From Pedobacter sp. PACM 27299 (GTDB lineage: Bacteria; Bacteroidota; Bacteroidia; Sphingobacteriales; Sphingobacteriaceae), in the NCBI RefSeq assembly GCF_001412655.1, contig NZ_CP012996.1, positions 496,001 to 560,000 of the forward strand: DNA of 64,000 nucleotides, given 5' to 3'. The translations under genes and the position numbers were made by a program. Below, one piece after another: positions 9,741-18,927 of this stretch. How positions within the stretch are numbered: the stretch's first letter is position 1; the number at the start of each line of letters is the position of its first letter. The notes under the pieces were generated by a model. The model was not told the DNA's origin. It ran no database searches and worked only from the letters and a program-made list of their open reading frames with translations.

Positions 9741-10601
9741 ATGAAAAATAAAATTCTCGTATTTGGTGGCATTGGTCAATTGGGAACTTGCATAGAAAAA
9801 GTGAGCATGGAAAGGGGCTTGAGCTCCTTATTATATCTGGATGAAATTCATGGTAACATATTAGACCTTGATTTACTACATCAATTATTTCAGAAAGAAT
9901 CCCCTCAGTTTGTAATTAACTGCGCCGCTTATACGGCTGTAGATAAGGCTGAAGATGATTTCCAACTTTGTAAAAAGATAAATCAAGATGGTGCCGAGAA
10001 CTTAGCTGGTCTTTGTGCTGAATATAATGCTACGCTTATCCATGTTTCAACAGACTTCGTTTTTGAAGGCAATCTGCCGAAGCTGTTGAATGAACAGGAT
10101 ATTGCTAATCCAATAAATGTTTATGGTATAACTAAGCTGGATGGGGAACTGGGAATAGCTAGGCTTTTAGAGGCACATTATATCATAAGAACCAGTTGGT
10201 TATATTCAGAGTTTGCAAGTAATTTTGTAAAAACCATGCGTAAGCTAGGAACTGATCGTGATGAACTTGGTGTTATCGTTGATCAGGTTGGTACGCCAAC
10301 TTATGCAATTGATTTAGCAGGTGTCATCTTGGATATTATAACCATTGATAATGAAAAGTATGGAACCTATCATTATAGCAATGAGGGGGTAACATCCTGG
10401 TACGATTTTGCTAAAGGTATTTTTGATATAAGCGAGATTGAGGTTAAATTAAATCCGATTCCCGGATCAGCCTATCCGACTAAAGCGGTAAGACCTGCAT
10501 TCTCGGTAATGGATAAATCAAAAATTAAAACCACATTTGGTATTGTTATCCCGTATTGGAGAGATAGTTTGGTGAAATGTATAAATGAATTGAATAAATA
10601 A
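9741..10601 (+). CDS. rfbD: dTDP-4-dehydrorhamnose reductase
   Basis: A 286-aa reductase for the last step of dTDP-L-rhamnose synthesis. It shows GGIGQLGTCI (NADPH loop), NCAAYTAVDKAEDD (family hallmark), STDFVFEG, the Y-x3-K pair in YGITKLDGE, and IRTSWLYSEFASNFVKTM. rfbA, rfbB and rfbC are not in this window and must lie upstream or elsewhere if the pathway is complete. Its presence supports a dTDP-6-deoxyhexose in the polysaccharide and fits the rhamnose 4-epimerase candidate at 4375-5511. Confidence 0.93.
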   Translation: MKNKILVFGGIGQLGTCIEKVSMERGLSSLLYLDEIHGNILDLDLLHQLFQKESPQFVINCAAYTAVDKAEDDFQLCKKINQDGAENLAGLCAEYNATLIHVSTDFVFEGNLPKLLNEQDIANPINVYGITKLDGELGIARLLEAHYIIRTSWLYSEFASNFVKTMRKLGTDRDELGVIVDQVGTPTYAIDLAGVILDIITIDNEKYGTYHYSNEGVTSWYDFAKGIFDISEIEVKLNPIPGSAYPTKAVRPAFSVMDKSKIKTTFGIVIPYWRDSLVKCINELNK

Positions 10602-10604
10602 GGA

Positions 10605-11552
10605 ATGCTATACCTCGTAATGTTGCCGCTTTTTTTTATAGGAATGCTCTTTTACTTCAAAGTTGCAGACCATTTTAACATTATTGATCATCCGAATGAG
10701 CGTAGTTCTCATTCGGAGATTACCATTCGTGGAGGTGGAATTATCTATCTTTTCGCAGCCTTGGTAGCATTAGTCTTACATCCTGAGTTCTGGATGCCAA
10801 TACTGGGATTATTCATTATTGGTATTATTAGTTTTGTGGACGACCGGATTACCTTATCAGGCAAGATTCGCATTGTTTTTCATCTGGCCGCAGTTACACT
10901 ACTTTTTCTTTCCTTAGGGATTTTTCAATTGTTACCCTTCTGGGCCAGTATTCTTCTTTATATTTTGGTCATCGGTGTGATCAATGCCTATAACTTCATG
11001 GATGGAATTAATGGGATTACAGGTGCCTATAGCATTGTTGTTCTTGCTGGATTACAATATGTAAACTACGAAGTGGTTAATTTTATCCAGCCCGATCTGA
11101 TTTGGTTGTCTATTTTAGCTTCTTTGGTTTTCTTGTTTTTTAATTTTAGAAAGAGAGCAAAGTGTTTTGCTGGTGATGTAGGGAGTGTAACCGTCGCTTT
11201 TTGGATTATATTCCTATTGTTAAAATTGATTCTATTGACTCAAAACTATTCGTTTATATTGTTCTTAGCAGTTTATGGCATAGACACTGTCTTAACAATT
11301 ATACATCGTTTAAAATTAAAACAAAATATCTTCGATGCACATCGTCTACACTTTTATCAGATTTTAGCCAATGAACAAAAGTGGCCACATTTAATTGTAT
11401 CATCTGTATATGCCTTATTACAATTGGGCATTATTGTTGCTGTGATTTTTTTACCGTGGAGCTTTGTGTATGTTTTTTTGATTACAACGGTCCCCTTGGT
11501 TTTGATCTATTGCTTGATTAAACCTCGAATAATTGTGGTAACGGAAATGTAA
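10605..11552 (+). CDS. Initiating sugar-1-phosphate transferase, MraY/WecA/WbpL family
   Basis: A 315-aa polytopic membrane enzyme with about nine to ten hydrophobic segments. The family motifs are present: HPNERSSHSEITIRGGG near the start (polyprenyl-phosphate and metal loop), SFVDDRITLSGKIR, NAYNFMDGINGITG, CFAGDVGSVTVAF and the histidine loop DAHRLHFYQI. It would transfer an N-acetylated sugar 1-phosphate to undecaprenyl phosphate and so start repeat-unit assembly. The neighbouring WbpM-type dehydratase suggests a deoxy-HexNAc donor such as UDP-FucNAc or UDP-QuiNAc. Confidence 0.9.
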   Translation: MLYLVMLPLFFIGMLFYFKVADHFNIIDHPNERSSHSEITIRGGGIIYLFAALVALVLHPEFWMPILGLFIIGIISFVDDRITLSGKIRIVFHLAAVTLLFLSLGIFQLLPFWASILLYILVIGVINAYNFMDGINGITGAYSIVVLAGLQYVNYEVVNFIQPDLIWLSILASLVFLFFNFRKRAKCFAGDVGSVTVAFWIIFLLLKLILLTQNYSFILFLAVYGIDTVLTIIHRLKLKQNIFDAHRLHFYQILANEQKWPHLIVSSVYALLQLGIIVAVIFLPWSFVYVFLITTVPLVLIYCLIKPRIIVVTEM

Positions 11553-11626
11553 TTTATAGCTTGGATTATCCATTACTTTATGGTTTATTTTTTATTAAAT
11601 TTGGCAAGAAGTATTAATTATGCTCT

Positions 11627-13588
11627 ATGTTCACTAAACTTGAAATTGTATCCCGTTGGATCATATTTACCATTGATATTTGTTTAAGCTTACTTGCTTT
11701 ACTGTTTGCTGTTATTTTACAGCACAACTTTATCATTGATAAAATTAATTTTATCGGATTCTATAAGTCAGTACTGCTCGTAATCGCAGTGAATACTATG
11801 GTCTTCTATAGTGTGAAAACCTTTGCTGGAATAGTAAGATATACTTCCGCTCAGGATTCTTTCCGAATTTTATTTTCCGTTATTTTAAGTTCTTTAGTTA
11901 TTTTCTTTACGAATGCGGTCATCATTGTCGGCACAGGGTCCTCAGTAGTAAGTAATGTTGCCATTGTAATATACACGCTGTTTAGCTTCTTAATGCTGAT
12001 TACCTATAGAATTATTGTGAAATACTTCTTTATGTACTTAAAGAATGCCAAGCTCGATAAGATTAGAGTGATTATTTATGGCGCTGGTGAAGCTGGAGTA
12101 GCAACAAAAAGAACTTTTGATCATGATGCTAAAGTAAATAAGACAATTATTGCTTTTGTAGATGATGATTTAAGAAAAGTAGGAAAAACAATTGATGGAG
12201 TAAAGATTTTAGACGCTTCTCAATTGGAGCACCTAATTATAAAACATGAAGTTGATGAAATCATCTTTGCTTCTTATACGATTCCTACCGATAGGAAAAA
12301 TCAGGTAGTAGATGTATGTTTAGAACATAATGTCAAAATACTGAACATTCCTTCTCCAGATGTATGGGCAAGAGGACAGGTAACTACTGCTCAAATTCAA
12401 AACCTGAATATCGAGGACCTTTTAAATAGGAAGGCAATTGAAATTGATATTGAAGGGATCCAAAATCAGTTAAAAGACAAAAGGATTCTCATTACAGGTG
12501 CTGCGGGATCTATAGGAAGTGAAATCGTTAGACAACTATTGAAGTTCGAAACAGGATTAATTATTCTTTGTGATCAGAGTGAAACAGCCCTGCACAATAT
12601 CTATTTAGAATTAGAGGAAACTCATGCCAATACTAATTTCCATGCTTTTATAGGAGATGTAAAAGATGAGAAGCGGATGGAGTTTCTTTTCGAGACTTAT
12701 AAGCCACACTATGTTTATCATGCTGCAGCATATAAGCATGTTCCTTTAATGGAAGATAACCCTGCAGAGGCCATTAAAACAAACGTAATGGGTACTAAAA
12801 TGATTGCTGATAAATCAGTGAAGCATGGTGTTCAGAAATTTGTAATGATTTCTACAGATAAAGCAGTAAATCCTACTAATGTAATGGGGGCTTCTAAAAG
12901 AATTGCCGAAATCTATGTGCAATCTTTGAATAATTCATTGCACCATACCAATCATATCTTTAGTAACGGGCTAAGTTATATCAATGATTTAAATGCTAAA
13001 CCGATTACTAAATTCATTACTACGCGTTTTGGAAATGTTCTAGGTTCTAACGGATCAGTAATCCCTCGTTTCAAACAACAGATCGAGAGGGGGGGGCCTG
13101 TTACTGTAACCCATCCTGAAATTACACGTTATTTTATGACCATCCCGGAGGCATGCCGTTTGGTATTAGAAGCAGGTTGTATGGGAAAAGGAGGAGAGAT
13201 CTTTGTTTTTGACATGGGTAAATCTGTTAAGATTGTTGAACTGGCTAAAAAGATGATTCGATTAGCTGGCTTAGTGCCAAATGAAGATATAAAAATTGCT
13301 TTTTCGGGATTACGCCCTGGTGAAAAGTTATTTGAAGAGTTATTAAACGATAATGAAAATACTATGCCTACCCACCATGAAAAAATCATGATCGGTAAAG
13401 TAAGAGAATATGATTTTAATGAGGTGCAAATGCAATTGGTTAAACTGGCAGGTTATGCTGTAACAGACCATACCACTAAAGTAGTTCAGCAAATGAAAGT
13501 CATTGTTCCAGAATTTAAAAGTAAAAATTCCATCTTTGAAGAGTTAGATGTGGAACGCCAGGAAGCTCCTGGAATACCTCAGAACTAG
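11627..13588 (+). CDS. WbpM/CapD-type membrane-anchored UDP-GlcNAc 4,6-dehydratase
   Basis: A 653-aa protein with four N-terminal membrane helices (about residues 10-130), a first nucleotide-binding-like domain (VIIYGAGEAGVATKR, about 147-161) and a C-terminal dehydratase with ITGAAGSIGSEIVRQL (about 290) and AAAYKHVPLMEDNP. The active site reads STDKAVNPTNVMGASK, so a methionine stands where short homologues have tyrosine, as known for the large WbpM-like enzymes. The product is a UDP-4-keto-6-deoxy-HexNAc, precursor of QuiNAc or FucNAc, which fits the WecA/WbpL-type enzyme just before it. About 75 nt separate it from that gene. Confidence 0.9.
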   Translation: MFTKLEIVSRWIIFTIDICLSLLALLFAVILQHNFIIDKINFIGFYKSVLLVIAVNTMVFYSVKTFAGIVRYTSAQDSFRILFSVILSSLVIFFTNAVIIVGTGSSVVSNVAIVIYTLFSFLMLITYRIIVKYFFMYLKNAKLDKIRVIIYGAGEAGVATKRTFDHDAKVNKTIIAFVDDDLRKVGKTIDGVKILDASQLEHLIIKHEVDEIIFASYTIPTDRKNQVVDVCLEHNVKILNIPSPDVWARGQVTTAQIQNLNIEDLLNRKAIEIDIEGIQNQLKDKRILITGAAGSIGSEIVRQLLKFETGLIILCDQSETALHNIYLELEETHANTNFHAFIGDVKDEKRMEFLFETYKPHYVYHAAAYKHVPLMEDNPAEAIKTNVMGTKMIADKSVKHGVQKFVMISTDKAVNPTNVMGASKRIAEIYVQSLNNSLHHTNHIFSNGLSYINDLNAKPITKFITTRFGNVLGSNGSVIPRFKQQIERGGPVTVTHPEITRYFMTIPEACRLVLEAGCMGKGGEIFVFDMGKSVKIVELAKKMIRLAGLVPNEDIKIAFSGLRPGEKLFEELLNDNENTMPTHHEKIMIGKVREYDFNEVQMQLVKLAGYAVTDHTTKVVQQMKVIVPEFKSKNSIFEELDVERQEAPGIPQN

Positions 13589-13598
13589 AGCCCCCTAC

Positions 13599-15218
13599 AT
13601 GAATTTTAAAATCAAACACATCTCCTGGATAGGAGCCTTAGTTTTCGGCAGTTTTACTGCTCAAGCACAAACGCCGAATGTCAATATCCCATATTCTTAC
13701 CAATTCTATCAAAAACTGAATAAGTCTGTTTACGATGTAGAAAATCGTTCACATTCTTCCATCAAAGGATATTATGCCGACGATTCATTATTGGTTCATC
13801 GTTATAATGAATTGATGAAGATGGGAACAGATTCTTTAAACCACCGTTCATGGGTAAGAAGAAAGATCACAGAAGAGCATTTACTGAATTTTAAAGGAGA
13901 GGACTATGAGGTTTACGCCGATTTTCTGCCAGACTTTCAGATTGGAAGAGAGTTTTCTGAAGGTAAGACAACTTGGATCAATACAAGAGGTGTTCAAGTT
14001 GGAGGAAAAGTAGGTAAGGAGTTTTCTTTCTATACTAATGTTTATGAGAATCAGGGTGTGTTTGCCAATTACCTGACAGACTTCATTAACACCAATCAAG
14101 TCGTACCAAGTCAGATGTCTGGTAAATTATCCGGTACAACCAAAGACTGGTCTTACGCAACAGCATTACTCTCTTATACACCAAATAAGCATTTAAACCT
14201 TGCAGTAGGTTATGATAAAAACTTTATTGGAGATGGATATCGTTCCATGTTACTTTCCGACGTAGCAGCAAACTATTCTTTTGTAAGATTACGGGCGAGT
14301 CTAGGTAATGTACAATACCAAACGATTTTTGGTTATATGCTGGATCCTGGAGCACAAAAGCTGACTGCCGATAGACGTTTAGGAGATCGTGGGAAATGGG
14401 CAGCAATGCATTATGTAGATTGGAACGCCACAAAACGTTTTTCTATTGGATTCTTCCAGGCAGTAACCTGGGCTGATGCAGAGCCTGAAGGCAAAAGAGG
14501 TTTTGATTTTAATTACATCCATCCTTTCATCTTCCTTCGTTCTGTGGAAGGTGCCAATACCACTTCACCAGATAAGATGCGTTTAGGTATCAATACTAAA
14601 TACGAGATCTTAGATAAAACAACGGTTTATGGTCAGTTTATGATTGATGAGTTCACCGCTAAAGAATTTTTTAGTAATAAAGGATATTGGGCAAATAAAT
14701 GGGCTTTACAAATTGGCTTCAGGGGTTCTGACCTGTTCAAAGTAGAGGGCTTAAACTATCTTGCGGAGTTCAACACTGCAAGACCTTATACTTATGCTCA
14801 CTTTGATAGGGTATCAAATTATGCAGCAATGAATCAGCCTTTAGCGCACCCACTAGGTGCGAACTTTAGAGAAGTCTTGGGATTGATGAACTATACTTAT
14901 AAACGATTCGACTTTCAAGGGCAGTTAATGTATGCGAGATACGGTCTGGATCCAGAAGGAAAGAATTATGGGAAAGACATTTTTAAAAGCTATACGACCG
15001 TTAATTCTATTTATGGCAATTACATCGGCCAAGGTATTAAAACTAACTTATACTTCGCCGAAGGACGCGTAGCCTACCTTTTAAATCCAAAGTATAACCT
15101 TCGCCTGGAAGTAGGAGGAGTTTATAGAAAAGAAAGTAATAGCCTTGGTAATAAAAACACTGGCTTAATCACTTTTGGACTGAGAAGTACATTCAGAAAC
15201 TTATATCAGGATATGTAA
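13599..15218 (+). CDS. Outer-membrane beta-barrel protein, RemB/Wzi-like
   Basis: A 539-aa protein. The start at 13599 gives a clean signal peptide (MNFKIKHISWIGALVFGSF, cut after AQA); an in-frame ATG at 13548 would put 17 polar residues in front and overlap the previous gene. Many alternating strands rich in Tyr, Phe and Trp follow, as in an outer-membrane barrel. The sequence resembles Bacteroidota proteins annotated as RemB or capsule-assembly Wzi. As the last gene of the polysaccharide operon, it probably helps attach or organise surface polysaccharide. The family name is likely but not certain. Confidence 0.65.
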   Translation: MNFKIKHISWIGALVFGSFTAQAQTPNVNIPYSYQFYQKLNKSVYDVENRSHSSIKGYYADDSLLVHRYNELMKMGTDSLNHRSWVRRKITEEHLLNFKGEDYEVYADFLPDFQIGREFSEGKTTWINTRGVQVGGKVGKEFSFYTNVYENQGVFANYLTDFINTNQVVPSQMSGKLSGTTKDWSYATALLSYTPNKHLNLAVGYDKNFIGDGYRSMLLSDVAANYSFVRLRASLGNVQYQTIFGYMLDPGAQKLTADRRLGDRGKWAAMHYVDWNATKRFSIGFFQAVTWADAEPEGKRGFDFNYIHPFIFLRSVEGANTTSPDKMRLGINTKYEILDKTTVYGQFMIDEFTAKEFFSNKGYWANKWALQIGFRGSDLFKVEGLNYLAEFNTARPYTYAHFDRVSNYAAMNQPLAHPLGANFREVLGLMNYTYKRFDFQGQLMYARYGLDPEGKNYGKDIFKSYTTVNSIYGNYIGQGIKTNLYFAEGRVAYLLNPKYNLRLEVGGVYRKESNSLGNKNTGLITFGLRSTFRNLYQDM

Positions 15219-15246
15219 TTCTGTTCAAATAAATATTTACCACGGA

Positions 15247-15276
15247 GGTCAGCGACAAAAACGCTGGCCTTTTTTT
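15247..15276 (+). terminator. Rho-independent terminator of the polysaccharide operon
   Basis: An 8-bp stem (GGTCAGCG with CGCTGGCC, one G-U pair) and a 7-nt loop are followed at once by seven T. It lies 28 nt after the stop of the RemB/Wzi-like gene, where the operon is expected to end. Confidence 0.9.
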
Positions 15277-15554
15277 GTTTCTATTTAGCTCTGTATAAGT
15301 GCTTTCTTGTTACGGATGTAGTTTCTGTTTTATGAATTAAATAGATTCCATTTAGTATTTACTTAAGGTCTACTTTATAAATTACATAGGTTCCATTTTG
15401 GAATTACATAAAAAACACTCTTTTCTCCTTTTCCCGTTTCTTCATTTTTTACATAATAAACCCTACTTTTGCCTTTAATTGGATTTCTTCTAAATAAGAG
15501 GAGCGAAATACTGGCAATCATTCTCCAGGATAGATTGCGCTTTAAAATTTTATA
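15277..15554. other. AT-rich intergenic stretch upstream of the cytochrome c peroxidase
   Basis: No gene is visible here. The stretch is AT-rich, with repeated short runs such as ATAGATTCCATTT and ATAGGTTCCATTTT about 50 nt apart. A likely promoter -7 box sits at 15474-15481. Confidence 0.6.
15474..15481 (+). promoter_or_regulatory. Bacteroidota-type -7 promoter box (TACTTTTG)
   Basis: TACTTTTG matches the Bacteroidota sigma-A -7 consensus TAnnTTTG. It lies about 74 nt upstream of the cytochrome c peroxidase start. A convincing -33 TTG element was not seen at the expected distance. Confidence 0.55.
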
Positions 15555-16676
15555 ATGAACAGAATATTTATCATCCTTTCTTTTCTTTTGATCTTCGTGG
15601 TCGGATCCGCTTTTTACGCAGAAGATGAACAGGATTCATTAAGAGCACAATACAGTAAACCGGTAAGTCAATGGCCAAAGCCTACAATTGATAGTGGTTT
15701 AAAATGGACGGAAATGAGTTCCTTGCCAGCTATCGACAGCAATTATTTTAAGATAATGGCGGAACCAAAAGTGATGCTGGGACAACTCTTGTTTTTTGAT
15801 CCATTACTTTCTGGTTCCAATCAGGTTTCCTGCAGCAGCTGTCACGACCCGGAAATCTCCTGGGGGGATAAACGTGCGGTAGCACTTGGAAACGATCATT
15901 TACAGGGAAATAGGAATACACCTTCGCTGCTCAATGTAGCGGAACGCAAAACCTTGTTCTGGGATGGCAGAGCGGCAACATTAGAGTCTCAGGTAGATGG
16001 CCCGATTACGGCGCACCATGAGATGAATATGAAACCTGAGGCTTTGCCTAAGAAATTAGGAAAGATCAAAGGTTATAGAGAACTTTTTGTAAAAGCTTAT
16101 GGAAAAGATAAGATCACTTACCCACAGATTGTAGAATCTTTAGGTGCCTTTGAAAGAACCATTAGAAGCAGAAGAAGTAAGTTTGACCGTTTCCTGGATG
16201 GAGAAACTAAAGTTTTAGACGATCAGGAGCTTCAAGGACTGCACCTTTTCCGCACTAAAGCGAGGTGTATGAATTGTCACAATGGAAAGTACCTGACGGA
16301 TGAAGAGTTTCATAATATCGGCTTGACTTACTACAAACGTAAGTATCAGGATTTGGGAAGACATCTGATCACTGGCAAAAAGGAAGATGTAGGGAAATTT
16401 AGAACACCTTCATTAAGAGATGTGATGCATACCGGTCCATGGATGCACAATGGTATGTTCGACAGCATTACCGGAGTGGTTAATATCTATAATAGCGGCA
16501 TGCACATGATCGATCCAACAGAAGCTCAAGCCAAAGCAGATCCTTTATATCCGAAAACCGATCCACTGTTGAAACCATTGAAATTAACCAGTGCAGAGGT
16601 GAAGGCTGTAGTTGCGTTTATGAACGCCATTACCGCAACACAATACCACATGAGAAGACCGGAATTGCCAAGGTAA
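15555..16676 (+). CDS. Diheme cytochrome c peroxidase (CcpA/MauG family)
   Basis: A 373-aa secreted protein with an N-terminal hydrophobic export signal (residues 1-20). It has two c-type heme-binding motifs, CSSCH at residues 93-97 and CMNCH at 238-242, plus FWDGRAATLESQV, which is typical of bacterial diheme peroxidases, and KFRTPSLRDVMHTGPWMHNG near the second heme. It reduces hydrogen peroxide in the periplasm with electrons from small cytochromes. It stands alone between the polysaccharide operon and the jet operon. A MauG-like maturation role is less likely but possible. Confidence 0.9.
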   Translation: MNRIFIILSFLLIFVVGSAFYAEDEQDSLRAQYSKPVSQWPKPTIDSGLKWTEMSSLPAIDSNYFKIMAEPKVMLGQLLFFDPLLSGSNQVSCSSCHDPEISWGDKRAVALGNDHLQGNRNTPSLLNVAERKTLFWDGRAATLESQVDGPITAHHEMNMKPEALPKKLGKIKGYRELFVKAYGKDKITYPQIVESLGAFERTIRSRRSKFDRFLDGETKVLDDQELQGLHLFRTKARCMNCHNGKYLTDEEFHNIGLTYYKRKYQDLGRHLITGKKEDVGKFRTPSLRDVMHTGPWMHNGMFDSITGVVNIYNSGMHMIDPTEAQAKADPLYPKTDPLLKPLKLTSAEVKAVVAFMNAITATQYHMRRPELPR

Positions 16677-16739
16677 TTTCTTCATTTCAGGCTTTTTCCT
16701 CAAAAAAATTAGCGGCAATCCTCCTGGATTTCTCGCAAG

Positions 16740-16795
16740 CTGTCTGATAGACAGTTCTTTCTATTGTCCTCATCCAGAGCTTTTAGGAGCTCTGG
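16740..16795. repeat. Two adjacent perfect hairpins between the peroxidase and jetA
   Basis: CTGTCT-GAT-AGACAG (16740-16754) is followed by CCAGAGCT-TTTAGG-AGCTCTGG (16774-16795). Neither has a T tract, so they are not classical terminators, although they lie where peroxidase transcription should end. Confidence 0.5.
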
Positions 16796-16866
16796 AATGC
16801 CAGGAATTCAATAGCTTAATTCTTTAAAATATCAGCGCAAAATGGCCCTTTAGGTAGGATTTTGCG

Positions 16867-16874
16867 TACTTTTG
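16867..16874 (+). promoter_or_regulatory. -7 promoter box (TACTTTTG) of the jetABC operon
   Basis: A perfect TAnnTTTG match ends 15 nt before the jetA ATG, which would give a very short 5' leader. It is the only strong match in the 213-nt gap, so the three jet genes probably share this promoter. Confidence 0.55.
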
Positions 16875-16889
16875 CGGTCTTTTTAACTT

Positions 16890-18362
16890 ATGCCGATGAT
16901 AGACAGCGCCAGGATTCTTGAAGTACTCAATAGCTCAGCAAGTGTGAATTTGCTGAAGCTGAGGAACAGGGATATTGTGATAGAATTTCTAATCAATACT
17001 TTTATAAATGAGGAAGCTACCGTTTCCTCTGATCATGTTCATTCTTTATTGGCTGACTTCCTGGAGCTTAAACAGGTAGACAATGATGAGGAGTATGAAA
17101 TTGAAAGTTTTGACTCCTATGAGGTAAAGGCCAGAAAATATGTGAGGAAGTGGACGGACAGCGGTTTTTTAACCAATTACCAGGACGACCAGGGGGAGAT
17201 ATTTTACGAGATTTCTGCACATTCCAGTAAAACCATCGACTGGTTACTGAGCCTTCAGAAAAAAGAATTTGTAGGTACAGAATCCAGGTTCAAAGATATT
17301 TTCAATCAATTGAAAGACTTGGTGGAGTTCACCAATGGTGATCGCGACAATCGTCTGGCCATTTTAGAAGAGAAACGCCTGGAAATTGAACACCAGATCG
17401 AACAGCTGAAAGCCGGTAAAAAGGTGAAGATCTACCAGGACTATGAGGTGATTCCACGTTATAACCAATTGACACAAGCGGCAAAAGAACTGTTGTCGGA
17501 CTTTAAAGAGGTGGAAGATAACTTTAAAGACATCACCAGACAAATTTACCAGAAACATGCAGAAGGGAGCTTAACGAAAGACCATATCCTGGAATTTACG
17601 TTCGATGCCCTGGATCAGATTAAAGACAGTCAGCAGGGCAAGAGTTTTTACGCCTTCTGGTCTTTCCTGCTTGATCCGGTTTTACAAGAGGAATGGACCA
17701 CGCTGAGCAATACGCTATTCGAAAGATTAGACGAAAGAGAGATTGTAGTCGGCGATTTTTTCCTGAAAGGAATGAAGAAATACCTGCATGCCTCCGGTCA
17801 GAAAGTATATAAGGCAAATGATAAGATGGCGGAGAAGTTGGGCCGTATCATTAGAGAATCTGAAGGTTCTAAAATCCAGGTGACACACAACGTAATCCAG
17901 GAGATTAAAACGATGCTGATCGAAGTAGGTAAGCAGGAAAACCGTCCGGATATCGGATTGGTATTAGAATCAAGTCTGGAGATTTATCCGTTTTTTGAAC
18001 AGCGCTTAATGCTGGAGCAGCCGGAAGAACTGCTTTACAATACAAGGCCTAAGTTAGCAGACAAAGACATCTTAAGTTCGAGGCAGCTTGGTAAGTTATT
18101 CGGTCAGACGAAGATCGATAAAGAAGTGCTGCGGAAGAAGATCAGAACGGTATTGTCAGGGAGAGCCCGCGTTTCCCTATTTGAAATCATTGAAGCCGAT
18201 GGTGGTATCGCGGATGGTCTTCCAGAGCTGTTTGGGTATTTATCCGTGGCCAAAGAGTTCAAGCATACCATCAACCCAGAAAACACACAGCGTATTTTAT
18301 TTGATGCCCAAGGGCAGAAGTCAATCAACGTACCTGAAGTAATCCTATTAAAGAATGAGTAA
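16890..18362 (+). CDS. jetA: Wadjet JetA / MksF-like kleisin (DUF3375)
   Basis: A 490-aa protein of the DUF3375 family, the kleisin-like subunit of Wadjet/MksBEF SMC complexes. Winged-helix-like segments lie at both ends, with a long helical middle (about residues 130-250) rich in Glu, Lys and Gln. The start ARILEVLNSSASVNLLKLRNRDIVIEFL (in pieces: a helix, then LLKLRNRD) and the later ESSLEIYPFFEQRLMLEQPEELL region are typical. In Wadjet it bridges the SMC heads and binds JetB during DNA-loop extrusion on plasmids. Its stop overlaps the jetB start by 8 nt. An ATG at 16896 is an alternative start. Confidence 0.85.
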   Translation: MPMIDSARILEVLNSSASVNLLKLRNRDIVIEFLINTFINEEATVSSDHVHSLLADFLELKQVDNDEEYEIESFDSYEVKARKYVRKWTDSGFLTNYQDDQGEIFYEISAHSSKTIDWLLSLQKKEFVGTESRFKDIFNQLKDLVEFTNGDRDNRLAILEEKRLEIEHQIEQLKAGKKVKIYQDYEVIPRYNQLTQAAKELLSDFKEVEDNFKDITRQIYQKHAEGSLTKDHILEFTFDALDQIKDSQQGKSFYAFWSFLLDPVLQEEWTTLSNTLFERLDEREIVVGDFFLKGMKKYLHASGQKVYKANDKMAEKLGRIIRESEGSKIQVTHNVIQEIKTMLIEVGKQENRPDIGLVLESSLEIYPFFEQRLMLEQPEELLYNTRPKLADKDILSSRQLGKLFGQTKIDKEVLRKKIRTVLSGRARVSLFEIIEADGGIADGLPELFGYLSVAKEFKHTINPENTQRILFDAQGQKSINVPEVILLKNE

Positions 18363-18927
18363 TTTTGAAGATAAAACAAAGCCTTATTCCAAGGCCATCA
18401 TCAGGCTGCTGAAAGGCCCGGTGTACTCCCAATCCAGTGTTTGGGAAGATATTATTCATTACCAGCGAGAGATTCAACACTATCTGAATGTGATTGGTCT
18501 GGAGCTGATCTTGAAAAAAGAAGAAGGTCTGGCTTTCTTTAAACAGTTTGAAAATAATGAAGGCCATACGATGGGATTGATCTCCCGTCGCCAGATTGGC
18601 TTTGAAACCTCTATCGTGCTGGTGATTTTGCGCCAGATGCTCGAAGATTTCGACAACAATCCTACGTTAATCGATGGCAATGAGAAATTTATCAGCCATA
18701 AAGAGATCCGTGAAGAGATTGAACTGTTCCTGCCAGAAAAATATAACCGCGTGAAATTCCTGAAAGAACTGGACAGCTATATCCGCAAAGTTGTGGAGCT
18801 GGGCTATTTGAAAGAGCAGCAGGAAACCGATGCAGAGCCGATTTACAAGATTCAACGCATCATTAAGGAAAAAGTAACATTGGATGTTTTAAAAGATTTT
18901 AAACTGAAACTGGAGGAATATGTATAG
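18355..18927 (+). CDS. jetB: Wadjet JetB / MksE-like subunit (DUF4194)
   Basis: A 190-aa DUF4194 protein, the KITE-type winged-helix partner that binds the JetA kleisin and DNA. Visible features are the N-terminal RLLKGPVYSQSSVWEDIIHYQ, a central RRQIGFETSIVLVILRQMLEDF, and a C-terminal winged helix ending in YKIQRIIKEKVTLDVLKDF. It overlaps jetA by 8 nt and jetC by 8 nt, so the three proteins are translationally coupled, as expected for a stoichiometric complex. Confidence 0.85.
   Translation: MSNFEDKTKPYSKAIIRLLKGPVYSQSSVWEDIIHYQREIQHYLNVIGLELILKKEEGLAFFKQFENNEGHTMGLISRRQIGFETSIVLVILRQMLEDFDNNPTLIDGNEKFISHKEIREEIELFLPEKYNRVKFLKELDSYIRKVVELGYLKEQQETDAEPIYKIQRIIKEKVTLDVLKDFKLKLEEYV

Noticed and set aside
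16740..16795. A textbook terminator for the peroxidase
   Set aside because: Both hairpins are perfect but lack a T tract; they are recorded as repeats only.
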